Positions 46,196-55,505 of a stretch of 64,000 nt of DNA are shown in pieces. The stretch comes from Megaleporinus macrocephalus (Eukaryota > Chordata > Actinopteri > Characiformes > Anostomidae). Location of the stretch: positions 17,229,694-17,293,693 of the forward strand of contig CM038703.1 in NCBI GenBank assembly GCA_021613375.1, given 5' to 3'. A program made the position numbers and the translations under genes. Below the pieces are notes generated by a model that made no database searches, was not told the origin of the DNA, and saw nothing but the letters and a program-made list of their open reading frames with translations. The first letter of the stretch is position 1. Every line of letters starts with the position of its first letter.

Positions 46196-47079
46196 AATAT
46201 GTGTCAATGTCAATTTTTATTAATAATAATTACAAAACAAGTAAAACAAATAATAAAAAAATATTAAACACGCTTCAGATTGTGCCTAAGAACACCCTTC
46301 AAAATCACAATAAGACATGGCCGACTGTGGCTTATTGCTTTATTTTACCATTATCTACATTACGTGTAGAAGAGGTCATTGATTAGTAAATCAAACGGCT
46401 ATATTTGCATTGACGCCATCACGACCCCTGTTTTCAATCACCAGTTCTGTTAAGAAAATCTGACATCTGGCTCCATTTCACATCAAACTACTCTAAACGA
46501 CTTTATAATAATCAGTGTAATAATCAGAGGAAGTCTCTTGTAATGTGAGCTGCTACCAAGGCCCATTCCTTGGAAGAGATATTTTTGGCCAATAAACAAA
46601 TCACGATCATGCTTTTAGTGCTTCTCTTTTACCAAAAAACATTTGTATTTTCATTTCATGGGAGGAGACTGGAATTTCAGTATAATAAGATCACTCAGCA
46701 GATCCAGTCCAGTCAAATTGCCCAGCTTCAATCTCTGAGCGTGACAGATGCCCGTTCAGGCCACATTTCCACAGTCGAGAGTTTCAGTGCATGATTCTGG
46801 GGCGATGCTTCACATGTCTTCAATTAAGCTTCAAATGGTGCAAAGGAAACAGTTGATTAGGGATATTACTTTAGAATGACTCCTGTTAGTGAAAAGAATA
46901 CAAACTTTGTGCACTCAGACTAATGAGTGTCTGCAAGAAAAAAAGAGTCACATTTAAGGCACATTCACCACAACACACAGCCTTCGTCTTAAATTTAAAA
47001 ACTATGTTCATCCTGTAATAGTGCCTTTATCTTGACTTAAGCATTTATTTAGGTCAAAGGTCTTGTAAAAGATGATTTT
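46194..47079. other. Low-copy sequence
   Basis: Starts with a short GTCAATGTCAATTTTTATTAA word that also occurs as a tail in other fish repeats. No gene was recognised. Confidence 0.4.
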
Positions 47080-47289
47080 CCAAAACCAAATCCAAAAAGG
47101 TTAGGACACCAGGCAAAATGTATATAAAAAAATAATGAAGTGCTGTGCTGTGTGTATATTTAATTGGCAACAGTATAAAGACAACATGTTAAATCAGAGA
47201 TATTGTTATATTTTTTAAAACATATGTGCCTATAAGTTAATGCCAGCACCATTTTTCAAATAAATTGGGACCAGATCTTGTTTACCCCT

Positions 47290-48130
47290 GTACTGCATCA
47301 CTTCTTCTATAACACCAAGCATTTGGGAACTGTGGAGCCCGGATGATGTTTTGAAAGTAAAACATTTTCCCATTCTTAATATAGGATTTCAACTGCTCAC
47401 TGCTAGTCTCTTCTCTCAATTTTTTTTCATTTGACAGAGTAGTTAAGTGCCAAGACTCTTTTACAACAGAGTCATGTTGTTGTAATGATCCCAAAGGAAA
47501 TTGCAGCATCACAGTACTTGACTAAGACATACGGTCAACAGAATAAAAAAATACATAGAGCATTAAAGAAGAGCTATTAACCACAGATAATAAAAAGTGA
47601 GAAGATTCCATGTAAATAAACATTACCAAAGTAGTGATACATTGTTGCACTAATAAAAATATAAGGTAGTTAAAAAGAAATGATCAATGAAGAGATTATT
47701 ATTAGGTGCATCTAAAGGTGCTTCTCCAAAACTTGTTTATGTCGTTCAGCATTAATTAGGCCTTCACAGAGATGCAAGTCACTGATACCATAGGCACTAA
47801 CGCCCAACCCAATCATATCGGTGCTGGCTTTTTAACTGTCTGGTGACAACAAGCTCCTCTGTAGCGCATAGGATGCAGCGTTCATGATCTCCTAAAAAAA
47901 TTGATTTTGATTCATCAGACCACAGGACACTTTTCCCCTTTCCTCAGTACTTCCGAAAATTCTGGGAAGTGTTACTGAGCCCATGCAGTAATTTCCACTC
48001 CAGAACCATGACTGTTTTTAATGCATTATTCTTGAATTTTTGCACTTTTCACTGAGTGATGAGCCCCTCTTCACCTCGACCTTGACAGACTCAGCTGCTC
48101 TAGGCTTTTACACCAATCATGTCACTTACC
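47290..48130 (-). pseudogene. Antisense Tc1-like transposase remnant
   Basis: The minus-strand reading is broken by several frameshifts, but ordered landmarks are visible. Around 48,020-47,950 the complement of CCCATGCAGTAATTTCCACTCC corresponds to the N-terminal domain (pattern EITAWAQ.HFRKP). Near 47,935-47,900 the complement of CATCAGACCACAGGACACTTT encodes a KSVLWSDE-like first-catalytic-Asp motif. The complement of GTTCAGCATTAATTAGGCC (47,745-47,763) matches the INAERY region. Near 47,330 the complement of AAGCATTTGGGAACTG gives the C-terminal PK/RL segment. Large parts, including the second Asp region, are missing. Confidence 0.6.
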
Positions 48131-48206
48131 TGTTGTTAATTAACCTAATTAGTTGTAAAACGTTCATCCCCGTGTTTTCAAGCATTAAATTTAAAATGGG
48201 TATATC

Positions 48207-48532
48207 TGTAAGGCGGTGGTGTAGTGGTTAGCACTGTCGCCTCACAGCAAGAAAATCCGGATTGGATTCTGGAGTGTACATGTTCTCCCCCTGCCTGAGT
48301 GGGTTTCCTCGGGGTACTCCGGTTTCCTCCCACAGTCCAAACACATGCATGTTAGGTTGATTGGTCCCTCTAAATTGCCTGTGGGTGTGAATGCGTGAGA
48401 GAATGTTGACCATGCGATGGACTGGCGAACTGTCCATGGTGTACCCGGCCTTTGCCTGGTGATGCTGGGATTGGCTCCAGCCCTCCATGACCCCGACTAG
48501 CATGATAAAGCAGAAGATGATGGATACATAAA
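48207..48532 (+). mobile_element. tRNA-headed SINE nested in the Tc1-like element
   Basis: The head has an A-box-like TAGTGGTTAGC at 48,222-48,232 and a weak B-box (GGATTGGATTCT). The body words GTACATGTTCTCCCCCTGCC, CCGGTTTCCTCCCACAGTCC, GATGGACTGGCGAACTGTCC and GTGTACCCGGCCTTTGCC are present, with the tail AGATGATGGATACAT. The target duplication is not clear (TATATCT / TATATATC nearby). Its position interrupts the subterminal region of the surrounding transposon, so it is the younger of the two. Confidence 0.85.
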
Positions 48533-48661
48533 TTCGATATATATCCTTTGAACTATTTTCAGTTAAATACAAGGTTTTGAAATCAAATTTGCTTATCGTT
48601 ACATTTTGTGTTCATTTCTTTTTTTGCACAGCGTCCCAACATTGCTGGAAACGAGTTTGTA

Positions 48662-48993
48662 ATCTAGATAGAGAAGATGTTCAGTAAGTGAATGAGTGAG
48701 GGCAGTGCTTACATCAATTAGCTAAAAATGAGCTAAGTACATGGGTGAGAGGCGGGGAGAGAGAGAGACAGAGAGAGAGAAAGTCTGATAGAGAGTAAGC
48801 TGGATATAAAAAGAAAAGAATGTGTCTACATATGATCATGACAGAGAGAGACATCTGCGTGGAACATTGTATCTTCATTTTGCTGGCATGCATCAATGAT
48901 TCTGTAATAACCTGCATTTTTCATTTAATTTCTAATAGCTGCACATAAATTATCTTATCTCTGGGGTTTACATCTTGCGTAGGAGAGGCTATA

Positions 48994-49053
<60 letters not shown>

Positions 49054-49360
49054 TGGTGGAGAGGTTGAGCTGAAAGGACCTATGGACATAATCAACAGGT
49101 TATTCTGAGGACTAAAAACTTTCAGGGCTAACAGAGATACATAATCATGAGCCTGTTTGCAGAACAAATGAGGAACTCTTCTATCTCTTCTATCTGAACT
49201 CTAGATTTTAACCCTTTAACCTCTGATCTTATTATTCAGTTATGAACCATGCTTACTAAAATCATTCCTTAACTACTCTAAAGGTATGTAAACTACACAT
49301 TTAAATAAATGACTGTATTAAGAACCATGAGCTTTATTCATGAGCATTTCATGCTAGAAG
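48662..49360. other. Low-copy sequence with GA-rich tracts
   Basis: No gene was found. A GA-rich patch lies at about 48,756-48,796. Around 49,318-49,360 the words AAGAACCATGAGC and ATGCTAGAAG belong to a GGTTCTTT-type hairpin repeat split by the hAT insertion at 49,369. Confidence 0.45.
48996..49050. repeat. (AG)n microsatellite, 55 bp
   Basis: Uninterrupted AG alternation; the overlapping minus-strand open frame is LSLS-type. Confidence 0.95.
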
Positions 49361-49423
49361 GTTCTTTGCAAAGGTGTCAAAAGTATTCATATTCATTACT
49401 TAGGTAGAAGTAAAGATACTAGG

Positions 49424-49792
49424 TGTCACACCTCCCGTCCATGTGCCCATGTTTATGTCCTGTCCATGTGTTTCTGTTTTGTCGCGTGCTCCCTGTCTCC
49501 GCCCTTGCCCCGCCTCGCACACCTGTTCCTCATCGATGTTTAGTCTCGTCACCTGTTCCCTCTTGTCAGCCCGTGTATATATACCCAGTGTTTGCCCTAT
49601 GTCTTTGTTGGTCATTGTTGTGATATGTCTAGGTAACGTCTTGTTGTGTCTAGGTTATCTCGTGGTTTTTCCCTTGTCAGTTCTGTTTATGTACCCTGTT
49701 TGTTTACCCTCCATTTACGTTAGTGTTATTAAAAGTACTGTTTATTGTAAAAGCTTGCGCCTGTGTCTGAAATCCTGCTTCCGACCCTGACA
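49424..49792 (+). repeat. 5' LTR (369 bp) with promoter and poly-A signals
   Basis: Begins TGTCACACCTCCCGTCC and ends TTCCGACCCTGACA. A TATA box (TATATATA, 49,576-49,583) would start transcription about 30 bp downstream, near GTTGGTCATT at 49,607-49,616. ATTAAA at 49,728-49,733 is the likely polyadenylation signal. U3 is therefore about 183 bp and R starts near 49,607. Confidence 0.9.
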
Positions 49793-49793
49793 G

Positions 49794-49803
49794 AATGACC
49801 AAC
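49794..49803 (+). promoter_or_regulatory. Self-complementary primer-binding site
   Basis: AATGACCAAC, starting two bases after the 5' LTR, is the exact reverse complement of GTTGGTCATT at 49,607-49,616, which lies where the TATA box predicts the RNA 5' end. No tRNA-type TGG motif follows the LTR. In Tf1 and related sushi-type elements the first ~11 nt of the RNA folds back on the PBS and is cleaved to prime reverse transcription; the layout here fits that. The match is seen directly; the mechanism is inferred. Confidence 0.75.
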
Positions 49804-50518
49804 CACTTCCACCCGCTCCCCGGACGGTGATCCGGGCGACTCCTGACTCCGCCCCCCGAACTGTGCCACTTAAGACTGGCTTTGTTTTTCCCGCCCGCCC
49901 TGTTTTGTTTCTTCTGTTCCTGGTCTGTTGCCCTTGTCGTCTTTTATTTTCCCTGTTCCTGTCGTTGTTCGTGTCCCTGTCCCTGTTTTTGGTGGTTAGT
50001 GTGTCCCTGTTCCTGTTGTCGTGTTGGTTCCGGTTACCGTTTTTGTGTTTTGCCCTGCGCCCTGTCTTCTTCCTGCTCTGTTGTCCTGTCTTCGTGCTTG
50101 AGTTCTGTCTGGTGTTTTGTTGTTTTTTCCTGGCGTGTCTGGTTTCCCTTGTTCTCGTCTCCCTCCTCCCGTGTCGTCTCGTCATCCTCCTCCTGCGTCC
50201 TCTCGTCAGCCTCCTCCCTTTACCTCTCGTCGTGTTCCTCGTTTCTCTCGTCTCCCTCCTCCTGTGTCGTCTCGTCATCTTCCTCCTGTGACTTCTCGTC
50301 GTCTTCCTCCCTGTTCGCCTCGTCGTCCTCGTCTTTCCTGGTTTTGTGTTTGTCCTGGTTTGTCTGTCCCTGTTTTTTTGTTCTGGTTCCTGTCTGCCTG
50401 TTTTTCTGTGCCTGTCTGCCCATTCCTGTTTTTCTGTTCCTGTTCCTGTCTGTGCCTGTTCATGTGTTCCTGTTTGCCTGTTCCTGTGTTCCTGTTTGCC
50501 TGTTCCTGTTTGCCTATT
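49804..50518 (+). repeat. LTR-element interior: leader and CTCGT/CCTCCT-rich region
   Basis: A short unique leader (to about 49,890) passes into pyrimidine-rich sequence. From 50,150 to 50,340 it carries irregular TCGTCTCCCTCCTCC / GTCGTCTCGTCAT units of roughly 60-70 bp. Long stop-free frames exist on both strands, but they encode cysteine/valine/phenylalanine- or Arg/Thr/Gly-rich low-complexity strings and no Gag zinc knuckle. Confidence 0.75.
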
Positions 50519-51045
50519 CCTGTCTGTGCCTGTTCCTGTGTTCTTCTGTGCCTGTTCCTGTCTGTGCCTGTTCCTGTGTTCTTCTGTGCCTGTTCCTGTT
50601 TGCCTGTCCCTGTGTTCTGTGCCTGTTCCTGTCTGTGCCTGTTCCTGTGTTCTTCTGTGCCTGTTCCTGTTTGCCTGTCCCTGTGTTCTTCTGTGCCTGT
50701 TCCTGTCTGTGCCTGTTCCTGTGTTCTTCTGTGCCTGTTCCTGTTTGCCTGTCCCTGTGTTCTTCTGTGCCTGTTCCTGTCTGTGCCTGTTCCTGTGTTC
50801 TTCTGTGCCTGTTCCTGTTTGCCTGTCCCTGTGTTCTTCTGTGCCTGTTCCTGTCTGTGCCTGTTCCTGTGTTCTTCTGTGCCTGTTCCTGTTTGCCTGT
50901 TCCTGTGTTCTTCTGTGCCTGTTCCTGTTTGCCTGTCCCTGTGTTCTTCTGTGCCTGTTCCTGTCTGTGCCTGTTCCTGTGTTCTTCTGTGCCTGTTCCT
51001 GTTTGCCTGTCCCTGTGTTCTTCTGTGCCTGTTCCTGTCTGTCTG
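50519..51045 (+). repeat. 74-bp CTGTTCCTGT minisatellite inside the LTR element
   Basis: The anchor TGTCTGTGCC occurs at about 50,521, 50,559, 50,630, 50,704, 50,778, 50,852 and 50,962, with a final variant at 51,036. Spacings are 38, 71, 74, 74, 74, 110 and 74, so the unit is 74 bp, built of about 38- and 36-bp half-units. Within it CTGTGCCTGTTCCTGTGTTC and CTGTTTGCCTGTCCCTGTG alternate. Because 74 is not a multiple of 3, the stop-free frames of 419-530 residues over it cannot be a periodic protein kept in one frame; they reflect composition. Confidence 0.9.
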
Positions 51046-51059
51046 TTTGTCGGTCTTCC

Positions 51060-51290
51060 TAGTCTCCGTCTGTCTGCCTGGTCCGTCCCTGGTCTCCGTC
51101 CCTGGTCTCCGTCCCTGGTCTCCGTCTGTCTGCCTGGTCCGTCCCTGGTCTCCGTCCCTGGTCTCCGTCTGTCTGCCTGGTCTGTCGGTCTGGTCTGTTT
51201 GTCTGTTCCTGGTCTCCGTCCGTCTACCCTGTCTGCCTGGTCCGTCTGTCAGTTTGTCTGCCTGGTCCGTCTGTCCGCCTGGCCCTCCTC
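51060..51290 (+). repeat. CTGGTCTCCGTCCGT-type short tandem repeats
   Basis: Units of GGTCTCCGTCCCT and GTCTGTCTGCCTGGTCC alternate irregularly between the minisatellite and the 3' end of the interior. Confidence 0.85.
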
Positions 51291-51331
51291 TGGGGCGGCT
51301 CCTGGGGTTGGCTCCCCGGGTGGGTCGCTTT

Positions 51332-51339
51332 GGGGGGGG
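51332..51339 (+). promoter_or_regulatory. Polypurine tract next to the 3' LTR
   Basis: Eight G residues, followed by TGC and the 3' LTR start at 51,343. The position is that of a plus-strand primer, though the 3-nt gap and lack of A residues are unusual. Confidence 0.55.
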
Positions 51340-51342
51340 TGC

Positions 51343-51711
51343 TGTCACGCCTCCCGTCCATGTGCCCTTGTTTATGTCCTGTCCATGTGTTTCTGTTTTG
51401 TCGCGTGCTCCCTGTCTCCGCCCTTGCCCCGCCTCGCACACCTGTTCCCCATTGATGTTTAGTCTCATCACCTGTTCCCTCTTGTTAGCCCGTGTATATA
51501 TACCCAGTGTTTGCCCTATGTCTTTGTTGGTCATTGTCGTGATATGTCTAGGTAACGTCTTGTTGTGTCTAGGTTATCTCGTGGTTTTTCCCTTGTCAGT
51601 TCTGTTTATGTACCCCGTTTGTTTACCCTCCATTTACGTTAGTGTTATTAAAAGTACTGTTTATTGTAAAAGCTTGCGCCTGTGTCTGAAATCCTGCTTC
51701 CGACCCTGACA
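51343..51711 (+). repeat. 3' LTR (369 bp)
   Basis: Same length as the 5' LTR with 8 substitutions and no indels. TATA and ATTAAA signals are retained. Confidence 0.9.
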
Positions 51712-53615
51712 CTAGGGTTTAAAAATACTTATGCAATACTTCAAAACTACTTAAAGTGTAAAAGTAATGTAAGGGAAAAAATGTCATTAACGACTTAACT
51801 CGCCCTGGCCCGGAATCAAAAATAAATATATTTAAGGATATATCTGAAGATCTACAGTACCACCAAAGACAACCAAGTTACCATATGAAAGCTTAGAATC
51901 TCTACTTTCTTGGTTGTTTTGCCATTTTTTCTTTATTGTCATTCAGAAAATAAATATTTTGGTCAAAACTAGCGTTAGTATGACAAAATATTAGGTACAC
52001 TACGAACATTTTTATTTTTCGTAAAGCCATCTTTTGGCCAATCTGGACATATTACACATCAAACGAACGGGGAAACCTTCAGGATTACGATGGTGTAAGC
52101 TATTATACTCTGAAATGTAGCAGTATTTAAATAAAAAATAAAGAGAGGAAACGCGCCACGCAGGACGCACACAGGCACAAAACAACGATCAAAACATTAA
52201 CTATGAACCCTAAACAAAGACCCAAACCAAAGAAAAAGATATTTTATGATGTTTAAGAGTGATTAGTAAAGCTCAAAAGGAAGGGTAACGGCGGCGATCT
52301 ACTGAAATCGGGCAGCAGAGGGAGTTTTACACCAGATAAACAGCTCCAAATGATACCAAAATAAAAGTACAACATGAGGATATAAACTGACTGAGTGTTT
52401 TCCAAGAAGATAATTTAGTTATGGACTTATAATAAACATGTAAAATATGGTAAAAATGGCCTAAAAATCATACATGACATTATTTTGTCAAGAAAAGTGA
52501 ATAAACACATTTTTAGATGTGGGAGTTATAAGAATATAACATATACACATATAAACATATTTTTTTTGCAGTAAAATCAGCTGTTTTCATTTTGGGGAGG
52601 TTGGGGGACCTTGGACACCCCAATAGACCAGTGGGGACCCCCTGTTCACTCTCTACTCCAGCTTGAATAACTTCAAATCAGTAAAAGAAATCAACTCCAA
52701 TTTTTTTCTGGTGACTGTAGACACATGCAGAAACACTTTTCTAAAGGAAAAAGTCTGGGGACACATAAACTCTATTTTTGGTAGGCACTAAAACTTAAAT
52801 TTTAAAATAAAAATTAGAAAAGCGCCTGTTTTTTTTTTGTTGTTGTTTTCAGCATATTTGGAGCATTGCAGATTAATTTCAATGCCTTTTAGTGCTTCTA
52901 GTACAAATTTGAAGGCTTTTCAGGAACATTACATCTTGAAAATTACACTAATTTATGCAGTGTTTCAGTGAAAAGCTTCAAGATTTGGGTATGTATTTTC
53001 AGGCGGAAATTGGTAAAAAGGGGGGGTACGGTTAAGAGGTTAAGGATAAAAGCTTAGGCCACACCACAGGGGCCTATAGTGCACTAGCCCACCTCCCCAA
53101 AAAAATAATTCTTGTGAAAGCCATAATGACTATAATGTTATATTAAGATGTTAATGTTGATAAATTTGGGATGCACTAGGTTTCCAGTTTCAGCTGCATA
53201 TACGCCCATTGAAAGTGAATGTATTTTAGTACAATGTAAATATATTAAAGAAATATATCTGTGTACTACTGAGCATTAACATGTGTTTCATGGAGCAGAA
53301 GATATGATGACTGGTTGTCTATAAGTATTGTAATGGTGCAAAAAGTCAAACTTCAAAGGCATGCTATCAATAACCTTTACTTAAATGCAAATGTACATGA
53401 ATGAAAACAAGCTAAAAATGAAATAGGAGTAACAAGAATAGTTTTAAAATGTAAGGAGTAGAAAGTACAGATAATTGCTTGGAAATGTATGAAGTAGAAG
53501 TCAAACGTCGGCTGAAAAATAATTACTCCAGTAAAGTATAAATAACCACTACTTCATCATTTGTACATATACTTGTCATATTTGTACTTCATTACTTGAC
53601 ACCTCTGGTTCTTTG

Positions 53616-53914
53616 CTATATAGCTTGACATTGTTACAACAGAAGTTTTTCCATCAATCTGATGAATTATTTCCCGATGCTAAAAATCATTTATCCAATT
53701 TATGCACATTTAGCAGTGCAAAATTTATAAAAATATGGAATTAAAGATTACTTGTGCCACGTTTGTTTTCTACCATTGTTTAAATAAAATACTGTGCCAG
53801 AGATGACGATCCAAGTCAGCAACTCTGCCTCTAGACTTGACCTGAGATGTAAAAAGACCTACATTTGCAGTGCCAAATCTAATTGGTGGTAAATTAATAA
53901 AACAATTAATTTTC
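53616..53914. other. Low-copy sequence
   Basis: Begins with CTATATAG, which would join the GGTTCTTTG duplication to give a GGTTCTTTGCTATATAG word typical of a hairpin MITE. Nothing else was recognised. Confidence 0.4.
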
Positions 53915-54025
53915 ACCCTGATGGACTGGAGGTCTGTTCAAGGTGTTTCCTGCCTTATGACTGGAATGAGTACTGGAGTAGGTTTCAGCACAGCTTCCAG
54001 TAACAAAGCTTGCTTATATAAATTC
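53915..54025 (+). repeat. Old SINE 3' fragment
   Basis: CACCCTGATGGACTGGAGGT, GTTCAAGGTGTTTCCTGCCT and GTAGGTTTCAGCAC follow the order of the SINE body end (GATGGACTGGCGACCTGTCC, GTGTACCCTGCCTT, TGGCTCCAGC) with heavy divergence. Confidence 0.5.
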
Positions 54026-54984
54026 ATTCAACCACTATAGGGGACCAAGAGTGTAGTAGAGAGTAGTAAATACATGTTAATGCTGTTTGCATACATTCAC
54101 ACATTTAAAAAAGACATTTACTCACATTTATTAATTGTTTACCCATCGTTATTTTTTTAATCACTTGGGATTGGAATTTTTTAGAAAAACACAGCTGCAG
54201 AGAGATCTGTAGTGTTTAAACATTCTCCCTGTTTACCACTTCCCCACCCCTCCACCTCCTAGTTACATTCAATTGATTCACAGTCTAGCACGTATGCTGT
54301 GGGTCTATGTTAAGTGTTCCACAAACTTTCCCAAAGACACTCACTAATGATGTTGCCCTTAATATTGGACATGGGCTGAGGGAGTTTTATTTACCCCTGT
54401 CGCAGACATCATGCTGTAAGAAGCTTGCACATGTGATCGTTTTCAGTCGTGAAAACAGTGTAGCAGAAATGTTTCACTTTGCAGGCGGTGTCATGCTGGT
54501 TACAGAATTGGTAAACAGTCATGAAATTTAAAACTAAGCACGTTCAGAGAATCAAAACAAAGACTCAGAATGTGGTTGTAGCAGAACTAAAACACCTACT
54601 GCTAATACCTGAAATGCAACCTTATCCTGGACTGACAATTTAATAACCTGTTTCCTAACCTAATAATAGCCTAATAAACAGTTTCAGTGGGAGCACTGTG
54701 GCGGCCAATGAAATACCTCCTTGGGCCTATGCCACGCCAGGTCATGCCTGAGACACTAGACATGTATTTAGAAAATATGGGTTTATTGGGCTGTTCCACT
54801 AAATTAAGTTATGGAGTGTTTGATTTGTAGGGGGGGTACCTGCCAGATCCCCACCCCCACCCCCACTTCCTAGTACCCTATATACTCACATTCTGATCTA
54901 AATCTCCTCCCTGCTCCTCCGTTCTATGACAGACCTGCCACAGTTACAATGAGGTTCCAGCCTTTTAGCTATAGGCAGAAGTCA
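54026..54984. other. Low-copy sequence, no gene seen
   Basis: No recognisable gene or repeat. A C-rich CACCCCCACCCCCAC run lies near 54,849-54,866. Confidence 0.4.
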
Positions 54985-55505
54985 TCTACAGGGTGAGTCA
55001 GATATCTCAGGACATCCTTTTATTTCAGCCACCATATTGGATAAAGGGCATTTTTTTATGGGAAGGAGGTCGTGTAGCATATCAGAGAAGACCAGAGTTG
55101 TCTCAGAAATCGATTAATGCAATCAGATTTGCAATATATCTTGGGGTTCAAACATTATCAACAAAGAAAGTTCATACAGCATCAATCACATTGAACAACA
55201 TGTTCAGTGTACCGTTCCTGGTACTGAATCGTGCCTTCAGATCTTTGTTCGGCACCAGATCTGAGCCTTGAGTCCAGAAGATTGTCAGTTTGATCCCCAT
55301 AATCAAAAGGATACAACTGAAGTGCCCTTGAACAGCTAACACTCAACTGCACCCCAGGCACTGTGCCTGGGGCTTCCCACTGCTCTGGGCAAGTATGCTC
55401 ACTGCCCTCTAGTGTATGTGTTTAACATTGTGTATGTATGTGGGTGTTTCACTGCATGGATGAGTTAAATGCAGAAGACAAATTCCTTAACACGTGTGAC
55501 AAATA
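54985..55505 (+). repeat. Two adjoining dispersed repeat fragments
   Basis: 54,985-55,260 starts CTACAGGGTGAGTCAGATATC and resembles the start of a DNA-transposon-like repeat, family unknown. 55,265-55,505 has GTTTGATCCCCATAATC (B-box-like), CAACTGCACCCCAGGC, CCCACTGCTCTGGGCAAGTA, TCACTGCCCTCTAGTGTATG and TGCATGGATGAGTTAAATGC in the order of a common fish retroposon. Confidence 0.5.

Larger units (their letters stand above)
47080..48661 (-). mobile_element. Decayed Tc1/mariner-type element carrying a nested SINE
   Basis: The ends are diverged inverted repeats: left CCAAAAAGGTTAGGACACC (about 47,092) and, reversed from the right, CCAGCAATGTTGGGACGC (about 48,653-48,636), followed on both sides by CAAAATG/CAAAAAAAG. 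Shared subterminal words include AATTGGCAACAGTATAAAGAC near the left. Antisense transposase remnants lie between about 47,290 and 48,130 (listed separately). The interior word ATTAACCTAATTAGTTGTAAAACG (48,139-48,162) is typical of the same family. A SINE at about 48,207-48,532 interrupts it. The element cannot encode a working transposase. Confidence 0.75.
49419..51716 (+). mobile_element. Non-autonomous LTR retrotransposon, self-priming (Tf1/sushi-like) type
   Basis: Two 369-bp LTRs (49,424-49,792; 51,343-51,711), each beginning TG and ending CA, flank a 1,550-bp interior. A perfect 5-bp target duplication CTAGG lies at 49,419-49,423 and 51,712-51,716. I count 8 differences between the LTRs (about 2.2%; 7 transitions, 1 transversion), so insertion was fairly recent. 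The interior has a primer-binding site complementary to the predicted start of the element's own RNA, a pyrimidine-rich minisatellite, and an 8-G polypurine run just before the 3' LTR. No gag, protease, reverse transcriptase or integrase was found, so it would depend on an autonomous relative. It lies inside a hAT element. Confidence 0.93.
49361..53615. mobile_element. hAT transposon (1,946 bp) split by an LTR retrotransposon
   Basis: The element spans 49,369-53,607. It is flanked by a perfect 8-bp duplication GTTCTTTG (49,361-49,368 and 53,608-53,615). Its termini are inverted repeats, CAAAGGTGTCAA at the left and CAGAGGTGTCAA as the reverse complement of the right end, 11 of 12 matching. 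Subterminal sequence has many short AAGTATTCAT/TACTTAG and AAGTA words. Removing the LTR insertion (49,424-51,711 plus one 5-bp TSD) leaves 55 + 1,891 bp. No hAT transposase or BED finger was recognised in the long right part, so it is probably non-autonomous. It sits in a GGTTCTTTGCTATATAG-type hairpin repeat. Confidence 0.88.

Noticed and set aside
50519..51045. CRISPR-like or protein-repeat array
   Set aside because: Units are contiguous tandem repeats without unique spacers, in eukaryotic LTR-element DNA.
49882..51709. Open frames of 526 and 530 residues (plus) and 419 residues (minus)
   Set aside because: They run through a 74-bp minisatellite, which is not a multiple of three, and across LTR boundaries. 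No Gag or Pol motif is visible.
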